55,371 nt of DNA, taken from NCBI GenBank assembly GCA_002689995.1, contig NZIV01000030.1:1-55371 (forward strand), read 5' to 3'. The DNA is from Fidelibacterota bacterium (GTDB taxonomy: Bacteria; Fidelibacterota; Marinisomatia; SCGC-AAA003-L08; GCA-2689995). Within the stretch, counting starts at the first letter, position 1. Each line of letters begins with the position of its first letter. The notes under the pieces were generated by a model. It searched no databases. It had not been told where the DNA came from and worked only from the letters and a program-made list of their open reading frames with translations. Below, piece by piece: positions 36,938 to 45,277 of this stretch. The translations under genes were made by a program, and so were the position numbers.

Positions 36938-38011
36938 TTACGCTGCGTTATAACGGGCAGTAACGATTGCTTCTGGGCGAAGAATCTTACGACCATACAA
37001 ATGCATTCCCCGAACAATGTCAGCGAAGCTATCAGGATCACGGTAGGTTTCTGTTTTAGAAATCTGCTCTGCAGTTGCAACAGCAGATTCATGTCCTGCC
37101 ATAATTACACCAAAGTTAGTAAGCTGGTTTGCAGTTCCAGAAGTACCTGCGCCTGTACCTACTGAAGGCAGGTTAGACGAAGTATACAAACGAAAACCAT
37201 GAAAGTTGTTAATAGTCAAACCATTACGTAGTCCACCTGATTCACCATAATCAGCATTTAAAAAACGGGAATCTTCATCAGCGAGGATTTCCATAAATAC
37301 TGGATCAACCACTAACCAACGATTTGCACTATCAACTTGTTGTTGATCAAGCAAACGTTTCATGCGAGATATAATCATCGCAGGAGATACGGTTGTTGTT
37401 GGCAAAGAAGTGGCACCCGGTAAACGTGCAGCTACTGGAATAGAATGAGTACCAGCAGAACCTGTAGTAATATTACCGAAATCACCTTTATGCAATTGCA
37501 TAGATGCAAGCAATTCGTTTGCACCAGCAGTAGTAACCGCTTTGGTTCCATTAACTTGATCATTTAATGCGCCAGCAACAGTATGCAAAGCAGACTGTTT
37601 ATAACCAGCCATATAACCAAGAACTTCTTGATCATGTTGATCAGCTAAACGATATGCAGCACGATCTGTTGCGAGTTGCATAAAATTTACATGAGAATGT
37701 GCTTCTTCAATGTCATCCATTTTAAAAGCATAATAATTTGCTTTGTCAATAACTAATTGAAAATCAGTATCCTCAAGGTCTTGAGCAGTGACATTTGTGC
37801 CACGTGCATACTCTGATACAGAAATTTCAGGTTCTTTAAGAATCCTAACTGTATCGCCTTGTCCACTAATTTCTCCAAAATATTCTGAATTAGTGATGTC
37901 TCCAACTACAGTGCTTTTGCGGAATGCAAGCTGTACCTGTTTGGAGTAGATAATGGGGCTAAAATTTCCATTAGGGAGATTATTATAACCCGCCGCTGTC
38001 TGAAATGCCAT
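36938..38011 (-). CDS. Major capsid protein
   Basis: This protein of about 357 residues forms the icosahedral shell (HK97-like fold inferred from family). MAFQTAAGYNNLPNGNF at the start, FRKSTVVGDITNSEYFGEISGQGD, and WLVVDPVFMEILADEDSRF are characteristic of T7-like marine capsids. ATG at 38011 is chosen over an upstream in-frame GTG at 38035 because AAGGAG lies at the ideal distance. It has its own strong promoter and a structured leader of about 200 bases, fitting the most abundant virion protein. Confidence 0.92.
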   Translation of the reverse strand: MAFQTAAGYNNLPNGNFSPIIYSKQVQLAFRKSTVVGDITNSEYFGEISGQGDTVRILKEPEISVSEYARGTNVTAQDLEDTDFQLVIDKANYYAFKMDDIEEAHSHVNFMQLATDRAAYRLADQHDQEVLGYMAGYKQSALHTVAGALNDQVNGTKAVTTAGANELLASMQLHKGDFGNITTGSAGTHSIPVAARLPGATSLPTTTVSPAMIISRMKRLLDQQQVDSANRWLVVDPVFMEILADEDSRFLNADYGESGGLRNGLTINNFHGFRLYTSSNLPSVGTGAGTSGTANQLTNFGVIMAGHESAVATAEQISKTETYRDPDSFADIVRGMHLYGRKILRPEAIVTARYNAA

Positions 38012-38088
38012 TGTATTTCTCCTTGCATTAGACACAGATACAAACTACAAATGGTTTTAATGAGGCTAATTCTATAGGGTAACATTGT

Positions 38089-38114
38089 TGTAAAAAGTTG
38101 GCCTACCTTTTACA
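38089..38114 (-). promoter_or_regulatory. Stem-loop in the capsid mRNA leader
   Basis: A 10-bp stem (38089-38098 with 38105-38114) and six-base loop lies about 75 bases before the capsid start. One pair is A-C on the plus strand but G-U on the minus strand, so the structure is sound only in the leftward capsid transcript. No U tract follows, so it is more likely a stabiliser or processing site than a terminator. Confidence 0.5.
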
Positions 38115-38168
38115 AAATGGGCCGTAGATTTAGGTAGTCTTTATACCTTATTTATGTTTGTGATAATA

Positions 38169-38215
38169 AAGTTTAATGCAAGTAATCCAATTATATATGG
38201 GGTTGCATTAAACTT
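38169..38215 (-). repeat. 13-bp inverted repeat at the 5' end of the capsid transcript
   Basis: AAGTTTAATGCAA (38169-38181) and TTGCATTAAACTT (38203-38215) are a perfect inverted repeat with a 21-base spacer. It begins about ten bases after the -10 hexamer of the capsid promoter, so the leftward RNA would start with, or just before, this stem-loop. It could stabilise the mRNA or act as an operator. Confidence 0.75.
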
Positions 38216-38253
38216 GTTAAGTATAGTTATATCTTTTTATTTTTTATTGTCAA
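38212..38253 (-). promoter_or_regulatory. Capsid gene promoter with operator-like start region
   Basis: Read leftward: TTGACA (38253-38248), a 16-base spacer, then TATAAC (38231-38226), followed by TATACTTAACAAGT. The -35 is perfect and the -10 differs from consensus at one base. The 20-base stretch 38212-38231 is identical at 17 positions to the stretch before the DUF1127-pstS pair, including a small palindrome ACTT-N3-AAGT near the start of transcription. Confidence 0.75.
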
Positions 38254-38260
38254 GTACTTT

Positions 38261-39127
38261 TTATCGTGCGCTACCAGAAAGATCATAAATAAAATTTCCT
38301 GTTCTAATAGCTTCCATAATTGAATCTTGATACTTTTCGTATTCATTCGCAGACATTTTATTAACTTTAGACTCACTGAATTTATTATTGTTAGAGCTAG
38401 AGTCAGGTGAATTGCGACTACTTTTATTACTTACAGTTTTAGCAGCATCTTTTTCTGTAGGTAATTTTTTAGATTTTATATTGCGATCTACTTTATATAA
38501 ATCAATAGCACGTGCTGCTGATCTTGCATCTTCTTCATTTTCATATAATGCTTCTTGTACCCATTTAGGCTGTTCTTCTGCCCAATCGTGAAAATCATCA
38601 CTGTCACGAATTTCACTAAAATCAGGATGCAAACGCAATAATTCTATTTCTGCTTTTTCTCTTGATGCTGTTTCTCGCATAAGATCAATTTCTTTTACAC
38701 GTTCTTGTAAACCTGCTTGTTGTTCACGTGCATTTTTAATTGCAATAGTTTCTATAATTGCAGCTATCTCAGGATGTTCTTTTGCCCATGCATCAATATC
38801 TTCATCTGATTTAGGTAATTTAATTTTTTTTGCGGCAGTTTCTTTTAGTTGAGATTCTAAAGCTATAATACGTTGCTCTAAGTCTGCTTTTGCTTTTTGT
38901 GATCCTCTACGTAAATCAGCATAGCGTTTTTTGTAACTTTTTTCTTCAGCGTTTTCTGGCTCTGGTTCTACTTCCTTATCTTCTTGTGGTTGTGTACTTT
39001 CTTGTGCTTCTTCAAGCATTTGTTTTAATTCTTTTTCGTCTTTTTCTATACGTTCATGTATTTTACTTTTACGTTTAATTATAGATTTTTTTGTAGGCTC
39101 TTGATTTTCTAATACTTCAGGTTCCAT
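38261..39127 (-). CDS. Capsid assembly scaffolding protein
   Basis: This 288-residue protein is highly charged and nearly all helical, as expected for T7-like scaffolds. Lys/Glu coiled coils (about 15-60 and 70-165) frame the repeat-like segment KSYKKRYADLRRGSQKAKADLEQRI, and LHPDFSEIRDSDDFHDWAEEQP is typical of marine phage scaffolds. The C-terminal MSANEYEKYQDSIMEAIRTG is the probable capsid-binding helix. It precedes the capsid gene, as in related phages. Confidence 0.85.
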   Translation of the reverse strand: MEPEVLENQEPTKKSIIKRKSKIHERIEKDEKELKQMLEEAQESTQPQEDKEVEPEPENAEEKSYKKRYADLRRGSQKAKADLEQRIIALESQLKETAAKKIKLPKSDEDIDAWAKEHPEIAAIIETIAIKNAREQQAGLQERVKEIDLMRETASREKAEIELLRLHPDFSEIRDSDDFHDWAEEQPKWVQEALYENEEDARSAARAIDLYKVDRNIKSKKLPTEKDAAKTVSNKSSRNSPDSSSNNNKFSESKVNKMSANEYEKYQDSIMEAIRTGNFIYDLSGSAR

Positions 39128-39200
39128 TGTATTTCCTATTTACTGGGGCCACCGTAGCCTGTGTTGTAGGGGGGTGAGTAGCCAGTTCTAACTAACTGTT

Positions 39201-42200
39201 TTAACGTGTAGCTAAACCACGTTTACTTGTATTTATTTTAACACGTTTACGTTTTGATAACAACCCTCCTTTATCAAAAGAATAACCACCATCGCCGCCT
39301 CCTCTTTTTACTTCTTCTTCAGCACTTTCACCGGGGCCGCCACCATCAAACATATCTTTAAAACTCTTAAACCCTCCCTTATTTCCTTCAGGATCGGCTG
39401 GTGCTTTATAAGTAGTACCATCGTCTTTTACATTGTAACGAGTTCCTTCTTTATTTGCTTTTTGTTTTCTAGTAGGTTTTGGTTTAGGTTTATTTAATTC
39501 ACGTTGTTGATATGCAACATTTTTAATTCCCGGTCCTGTATATTTTTTTCCGTCTAAAGTTGCTCTACCCCTTCCTAACAAACCTGTTTTAACAAACTCA
39601 ACACCATTAATATCTTTAAATACAGTAGCAGCATCAGAAACATTAATTGAAATACCTCCATATTCTTTTTTGTCTCTTAAATCTCTTACTTTAGTAACTT
39701 TACCATCATCATTAACCATAACACCTTGTGGGTCTTTATCACCAGAAATTTTACCTACAGCGTAACCTCCAATGCTACTTCCTGTAAAACCACTATTTTT
39801 TGCGTTTACATAATCATCAGAAAAACGTACCCTATCAGGTATAAGAGATTTAGCCCTTTCAACACGTTTTCTTTCTTGAGTTGTAATTTTAACAGGTTTT
39901 GGTTTTTTAGAAAAAGTTGAAGCAGGGTCTTTAAAAGTAGGAACACCAGATCGTATCCGTTCTTGTTCTCTAAATTCTTCAGGGTTTAATGTAGAAACTA
40001 CTGGGTCTTTAAAAGTAGGAACACCAGATCGTATCCGTTCTTGTTCTCTAAATTCTTCAGGGTCTTTAAAAGTAGGAACACCAGATCGTATCCGTTCTTG
40101 TTCTCTAAATTCTTCAGGGTTTAATGTGGAAACTACTGGAGTAGTAGGTATGTTGCTATCCCTAGTCTGAGTATAGCCAAGCATATCAGGTCTACGACTA
40201 TCAACAGTTAGAGTAGGAACATTAGAAGGATCAGGAATAGCAAACTCACTAGCTTCGGATTTGAATTGATTTCTAGTTTTTAAAGCATTTTGATCTAATT
40301 GACTCATATTAGGACTAACTTCAAAAGATTTCTGTCGAGGAATATTACTTTGTGTATTGGGATCATATTCAAATCCTTGAGAGCCAAAACTTAACTCATC
40401 AGGCCGATCTTTAACAGCTTTCATTTCTTCTGGCAAAAGTGTAGGTACAGGATTTTGCATATACTTTTGTTGTGTTTCTACTTGTTCTAGATTGTCCTCG
40501 GCTTGGGCAAGTTTTATATCTGCTTGATTAGCTCTAGACTCTACTTGGGCAGGTCTATCTCCACCTAAAAATCTAGGGTCTTTTGGATTTATTAATTTTG
40601 GTGCTGGTTTAGTTGAAGCACTCTGTTGAAAATCTGTACTTAAAGGTGGTGAGGCTCCTGCTTCACGGGCTTTTATGCCTTTTTTAAAATATTTACCATC
40701 ACCGCTACGAGGATTGGTTAAAGTAATATTTGACTGCATTGCATTTATTGCATCTTCGCCTAAATATGGAGTATTTGCCATTGGTGGTTGAGAAGCATCC
40801 GTAATAGGGAGATCAGATTGATTACTAAACTCAGGTCGTAACTTAGGTCTAAGAGATTTCTTTACATTAGGAGACTCAGAATTAGAAGCAGGTTTATTTG
40901 CTGTTATAACTGCAGTAGTAGCATTGTTTGCAATTGATTCTACTTGGTTGATGTTTAAATTAAGCCCTGCAACACTTGCAACTTCACCTAAAAAATTAGA
41001 CACTTCTCCAACTATGGAACTTAATATACCTTTTTTTGCATCAGAATTAAAATTTTTACTTTCTTGATATCCGTTTAATATAGCTTGATATTCTTGTTTT
41101 TTAGGACCATCAGGTAAATTGTTAATGGCATTTTGCATAGTAGCTACTTTTTGACGTTGATCTATTTTTAATGCTGCTTGTGTTACCCCACCAAATTTAG
41201 GAATTAAAAGAGCGATACCCACTCCAATACTTTGACTTGCAGTATACCCGTCTGTAGATTCGTATTTCATCCTATCAAAAAATTGATCTGAAGACATAGA
41301 TGAATAATCAATAGCAGTTGCTCTTGCTTCTTCACGTTCTATACGCTGCATAGCTCCATCATCATTAAAATTTTGTTCAACTTCTTTTACAGCATTATTA
41401 ATTATATTTGCCTCTTCAGATTCGTTTCCTTTTACAACTTCTACGTATCCTTCTGGAATAGGAATAACAGGTTCTCCGTTAATAAAAGTAATAATAGTGC
41501 TGTCGCCTTTTGCATTTTTAAATTCTTTTGTAAGTATATAAGAAGAATTAGCATAACTAGAATAATCAGATTTTTCATTTGAAGATGTAGGTACATTTTG
41601 TATAGGCAAAGGTCTTACAACAAATCCCCCTTCATTAAATTCCATAGGTTGATTAACATCTCCTACAACAATAAGATCAGATGCAGTAAAAGGAAGATCG
41701 TCAGGCAAAGTAGCTTCATCACTATTGCCCATTTGACCCATAGCTTCCATTTTTTTAAGACCTATTTTAGCATCTTGTCTAATTTTCATAAGTTTGTCTA
41801 AGCCTATATATCTTACTACATCTTCAGGAAAAACAAACTCACCTTCACTTATACTAATTTCAATATCATCACGCACACCTTCTTTAGTGCCGCCAATAGG
41901 TACACGATTGCCTGATACTTCATCAATCTCACCACCTTCATCGTTAAGTCCACCTAGTGCAAAGTTCATTTGATTATCCATTGGTACTAATCCACCTTCC
42001 TTAAAAGTAGCAGGTCTTGCTCCTTCAGGCATATTATCTATGCGTAGTTTACGTAATTTATTTATACGTTCTGCTTTGAGGGCAGGAGTAGTTAATTTTG
42101 GTACTTTTGCTAATACCAACGCTCCTATTTGTACAACAGCATCTGCATTAAATACAGGCATCATTGTTTCTTTATCGTAAAAAAAACTATGTCTTTCAGG

Positions 42201-43013
42201 ATTAAATCCTACTTGAATCCATTCAGGATCATTAATATATTTTTCAGCTAAAGCAAATGCATCTTTATCAGAAAAATCTTGCCATTCACCTTTCATAGTT
42301 GCAAAAGGAGTTTTAGTTTGTGTAAATTCTTGAGGTACTCTTTCGCCTGTTTCTTTATCTAAAACTTTTTTTGTTTTCTTTGCTTCAGTAGCAATATCAA
42401 GAGCTAATTTTTTAGCTCCCCTATTAGTCATATCAAAATTTACATTTTTTAAAACTGCTGTTCTTCCATATAATTTACCTTTTTCTTTATCTACAATACT
42501 TGTTACCCAAATATCGTGTTCATTGTATGCAGGTATATCTAAACGAGAACTTACTATATTACCTTTATCTAAACTACTATTTAATCCTAAAATGCCACTA
42601 TCTGATTTATCTTTAGTTAATGCACCTACAACTTGTTTAAAGTTAGGCATCATTGTTTTTAAATCTTCAGGTGTAAAAGATGTAGCAGGTTGATTTTCTC
42701 TAATATATTTTCTATACTCAGGACCAGACATAATACCTGCCTGTAAATCTTTAGCCTGTTTTGAAAACTTTCTTTGTTTTCTACGTTTACTTTCTTCTTT
42801 AGGTACTTTGTTTTCTTTTTTCCAATTATCTATAGCTTCTTTATTGCCTAACATTTCCGTAGCTTCATCAGCTAGATCATCTGTTACTACAGAAGTTTTA
42901 ATAGGTGTGTCTTCAATTATCTCAGGTAAATCTAAAGACATTTGTTTATTAATATCTTGAGCTTTATCAGCAGCTTTTATAACTGTTTTACCAAGTTTAG
43001 TAAGTAGACCCAT
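39201..43013 (-). CDS. Large Gly-rich virion protein between portal and scaffold
   Basis: At 1270 residues this lies where marine podoviruses encode a long virion protein of unknown role. A conserved block near 370-440 contains GGTKEGVRDD, SEGEFVFPEDVVRYIG, and MEAMGQMG. The middle and C-terminal parts are Pro/Ser/Asn-rich and likely disordered, with VKKSLRPKLRP at about 716-726 and three EEFREQERIRSGVPTFKDP repeats at about 965-1030. The last residues are basic (KRKRVKINTSKRG). It may be packaged inside the head. No enzymatic motif is evident. Confidence 0.7.
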   Translation of the reverse strand: MGLLTKLGKTVIKAADKAQDINKQMSLDLPEIIEDTPIKTSVVTDDLADEATEMLGNKEAIDNWKKENKVPKEESKRRKQRKFSKQAKDLQAGIMSGPEYRKYIRENQPATSFTPEDLKTMMPNFKQVVGALTKDKSDSGILGLNSSLDKGNIVSSRLDIPAYNEHDIWVTSIVDKEKGKLYGRTAVLKNVNFDMTNRGAKKLALDIATEAKKTKKVLDKETGERVPQEFTQTKTPFATMKGEWQDFSDKDAFALAEKYINDPEWIQVGFNPERHSFFYDKETMMPVFNADAVVQIGALVLAKVPKLTTPALKAERINKLRKLRIDNMPEGARPATFKEGGLVPMDNQMNFALGGLNDEGGEIDEVSGNRVPIGGTKEGVRDDIEISISEGEFVFPEDVVRYIGLDKLMKIRQDAKIGLKKMEAMGQMGNSDEATLPDDLPFTASDLIVVGDVNQPMEFNEGGFVVRPLPIQNVPTSSNEKSDYSSYANSSYILTKEFKNAKGDSTIITFINGEPVIPIPEGYVEVVKGNESEEANIINNAVKEVEQNFNDDGAMQRIEREEARATAIDYSSMSSDQFFDRMKYESTDGYTASQSIGVGIALLIPKFGGVTQAALKIDQRQKVATMQNAINNLPDGPKKQEYQAILNGYQESKNFNSDAKKGILSSIVGEVSNFLGEVASVAGLNLNINQVESIANNATTAVITANKPASNSESPNVKKSLRPKLRPEFSNQSDLPITDASQPPMANTPYLGEDAINAMQSNITLTNPRSGDGKYFKKGIKAREAGASPPLSTDFQQSASTKPAPKLINPKDPRFLGGDRPAQVESRANQADIKLAQAEDNLEQVETQQKYMQNPVPTLLPEEMKAVKDRPDELSFGSQGFEYDPNTQSNIPRQKSFEVSPNMSQLDQNALKTRNQFKSEASEFAIPDPSNVPTLTVDSRRPDMLGYTQTRDSNIPTTPVVSTLNPEEFREQERIRSGVPTFKDPEEFREQERIRSGVPTFKDPVVSTLNPEEFREQERIRSGVPTFKDPASTFSKKPKPVKITTQERKRVERAKSLIPDRVRFSDDYVNAKNSGFTGSSIGGYAVGKISGDKDPQGVMVNDDGKVTKVRDLRDKKEYGGISINVSDAATVFKDINGVEFVKTGLLGRGRATLDGKKYTGPGIKNVAYQQRELNKPKPKPTRKQKANKEGTRYNVKDDGTTYKAPADPEGNKGGFKSFKDMFDGGGPGESAEEEVKRGGGDGGYSFDKGGLLSKRKRVKINTSKRGLATR
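39925..40118 (-). repeat. Tandem 57-bp repeats (three copies)
   Basis: Three nearly identical copies encode EEFREQERIRSGVPTFKDP. Copies start at 39925, 40003 and 40060, so spacing is 78 then 57 bp; the extra 21 bp encodes VVSTLNP. A further unit of this linker follows at about 40119-40139. All steps are multiples of three, so the frame is kept. The near-identity indicates recent duplication by slippage or recombination. Confidence 0.88.
40834..40866 (-). repeat. 33-bp dispersed repeat, copy 1 (VKKSLRPKLRP)
   Basis: This 33-bp segment is identical to 51918-51950 and encodes VKKSLRPKLRP in the large virion protein. The two host genes show no other clear similarity. See the matching copy and the finding. 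Confidence 0.85.
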
Positions 43014-43218
43014 TCTGTAGTACCTCTTCCCTTAATAAAAGTAATCTGCGTAATGTATGTATTGCGCCTTGCGCTCTATAAACTATAACACTTTCATCTG
43101 CCTGTTCCATAGACCTTTGTTGTTGTTTAATTAAATCCTCTACATAATTATTGAAGTGGTCCCACTCCTGTTGGTTCGCTACCAGTAGCTTGAGGTTGTT
43201 GATTAGGGGGTTGTTCAT
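42997..43218 (-). CDS. Small conserved protein overlapping the portal gene
   Basis: This 73-residue helical protein (MNNPLINNLKLLVANQ..., then YRAQGAIHTLRRLLLLREEV) starts 71 bases inside the portal 3' end. AAGGA lies nine bases before ATG 43218, so the longer frame from 43254 is not preferred. Similar short proteins follow the portal gene in related podoviruses. Its role is unknown; a portal or core assembly factor is plausible. Confidence 0.65.
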   Translation of the reverse strand: MNNPLINNLKLLVANQQEWDHFNNYVEDLIKQQQRSMEQADESVIVYRAQGAIHTLRRLLLLREEVLQNGSTY

Positions 43219-45268
43219 TTCCTGTAAATCCTTCTTGTCCCGGTGCTGGTACATTACCTGTACCTACAGTTGCACCGCCTACACCAGATGCATCCATTGG
43301 TGGTTGGCCTTGAGGTGGCTGTGGTTGATCTTGTTTAAATTCTTTCATAAGTTCTGCCTGTAATGCAGCTTCATCCATATTATTAGTTACTTTGTCGGGA
43401 TCAAGATCAAGCGATTTTGCAATTTCTCTAATAATATATTGAAATTTTGTAAAAGGAGCAAGAGCAGGTGAAGATGCAATTTGCATAAATTGTGTAAGTC
43501 TTTGACTGCGTACTTCATTAGCCATAAGACTTTCTGTGCCACGTGCTTTAACTTCTAAATCGCCTTTAATAGAAGAATCAAAATCAAATTGCATATTAAA
43601 TCTAAATAAACCTTCACCTAATGGTCGCAATAAATAATCATCTACATTTTTTACTACAGCTTTAATACTACCTTGCGCTGCATTCATAAGCATACTAATA
43701 CCTGATGCAGTACGACCTATTCCTTGCACACCTGTTTGTCCATGTGCAAAACTAGGAAAACCCGTGCTTTCATCTGCAAGTACACGTGCTTTATCAAACA
43801 ATTGTAAATTTTCTGACGCCACATTAGGAAACTTAGTACCAAAAATAGCTTGCCCCGGCGCACCGCCTTGGCGTCTAAAAACTTTGCCGGGATACAATGA
43901 TAAGTCTTGACCGGGAACTAAGTTTGTTTCATCAATTTCTATAAGTAAATTACCAGACAATACTGCATTATCTACAGCCATACGCATAAAACCGTTCATT
44001 AATGTTTGTGTATCGTCCATGTTTTCGGCTATACCTACCCCAAAAAACGAATAAGGATTTAATTCATAGGGGGCAGCATGATATGGTATTTTTGCAGGTT
44101 TAAAAGGATTAATAACAAGACGTAGCAATTTCCCATTACAAATCCACACATTTGCTTGTAATTCATCTAATTCAGACAACTCATTCGGTATATCTACATC
44201 ATGTTCATTAAGCATATCTACATCTACAATGCCCCAATATTCAAGGACTTCGTATCTTTCTATGCCATGTTCTGGTGCATAATCAGATAAATCGTCTTCC
44301 CATCCTTCTTTAGTGTAATTTTCTCCTAAATCAATTGCATCATCAATTACATTTCCTCGAAAGTAAGGGCGTTTTTTTAATGCTCTTAATTGAGAGCGAG
44401 ACATTTTATGTCGTTCTATTACATATTGAGCTTCGTCCATATTATTTGCATCTGGATCAGGATAAAAATTCCAAACAGATACATGTGATACTTGAGGCAC
44501 TGTTTTAATTATAGGCGAATACTCGCCTTCATCATCCCAATTAGGATATTCTTTGTCTACAGCAAATGGTCCTTTCATTACACCTGTACCAAATAAAGAC
44601 ATTTCAAATGCTGTATTTCTTAAATGTTTATTTGCTCCTGACTCTTCTAATTGATCTTGTATTTTTTTCTGCATTTTTTTAGCAGCAACCATAGTAGGGC
44701 TAAAAGTTATAGCGGTAGGTGTTGTGCCAGCACCTTCTTTTAACCCTTCTATGTTTTCTAATTTATCTGTAAGTGGGCCTAGTTTTTCTTCTAATGTTTT
44801 AACTGTTGCACCAAGTGGAAAAGTTTTTCCATCACCTTTAAATCCATATGGAGATTCCGATTTGTTTTGTTCTTTTAGTTCTTCTGGTTCTTTAGGATCA
44901 AAACTTACATTTTCTACAACTCCATCAGGTAATTCTGTAGGATCAACAGTAAGAGGAAATTTATTATTTGCAAACATAATATCAACAATTTGTTGATATG
45001 CTGCAAGTGTTTTAGTCTTTGTTACTTTAATAAAAATCCTAGATTTTTCAGCTTCTGTAAATTGTACATCAGGACCATATATGCCACGATAATTTCTATA
45101 AGCAGTAAGCCACCGTTCTTCGTCTTGTTTTCTATAATCTTCTGCACGTTTATACCTTCCTTCAATGTAAGGAATAATGTTATTAGTTTTATAATCGTCC
45201 AAAGAAGATTGATTACTGTCTTCTAATGCAATTGACTCTTCTTCAATAAATGTGTTATCTTCTTCCAT
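43148..45268 (-). CDS. Portal protein (head-tail connector)
   Basis: This 706-residue protein forms the dodecameric DNA entry/exit ring. It has an N-terminal acidic segment, then YKRAEDYRKQDEERWLTAYRNYRG and the portal-typical PYHAAPYELNPYSFFGVGIAENMDDTQ region (about 400-425), with helix-rich clip and crown regions after it. The C-terminal 75 residues are Pro/Gln/Gly-rich and probably disordered. It starts nine bases downstream of the terminase large subunit gene. Length fits podovirus portals. Confidence 0.88.
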   Translation of the reverse strand: MEEDNTFIEEESIALEDSNQSSLDDYKTNNIIPYIEGRYKRAEDYRKQDEERWLTAYRNYRGIYGPDVQFTEAEKSRIFIKVTKTKTLAAYQQIVDIMFANNKFPLTVDPTELPDGVVENVSFDPKEPEELKEQNKSESPYGFKGDGKTFPLGATVKTLEEKLGPLTDKLENIEGLKEGAGTTPTAITFSPTMVAAKKMQKKIQDQLEESGANKHLRNTAFEMSLFGTGVMKGPFAVDKEYPNWDDEGEYSPIIKTVPQVSHVSVWNFYPDPDANNMDEAQYVIERHKMSRSQLRALKKRPYFRGNVIDDAIDLGENYTKEGWEDDLSDYAPEHGIERYEVLEYWGIVDVDMLNEHDVDIPNELSELDELQANVWICNGKLLRLVINPFKPAKIPYHAAPYELNPYSFFGVGIAENMDDTQTLMNGFMRMAVDNAVLSGNLLIEIDETNLVPGQDLSLYPGKVFRRQGGAPGQAIFGTKFPNVASENLQLFDKARVLADESTGFPSFAHGQTGVQGIGRTASGISMLMNAAQGSIKAVVKNVDDYLLRPLGEGLFRFNMQFDFDSSIKGDLEVKARGTESLMANEVRSQRLTQFMQIASSPALAPFTKFQYIIREIAKSLDLDPDKVTNNMDEAALQAELMKEFKQDQPQPPQGQPPMDASGVGGATVGTGNVPAPGQEGFTGNEQPPNQQPQATGSEPTGVGPLQ

Positions 45269-45277
45269 TATAATTCC

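Noticed and set aside
39128-39200. Open Gly/Tyr-rich tail (TGYSPPYNTGYGGPSK) just after the large virion gene, suggesting a frameshift extension
   Set aside because: No slippery sequence of the X-XXY-YYZ type was found at the stop, so it is left as intergenic DNA.
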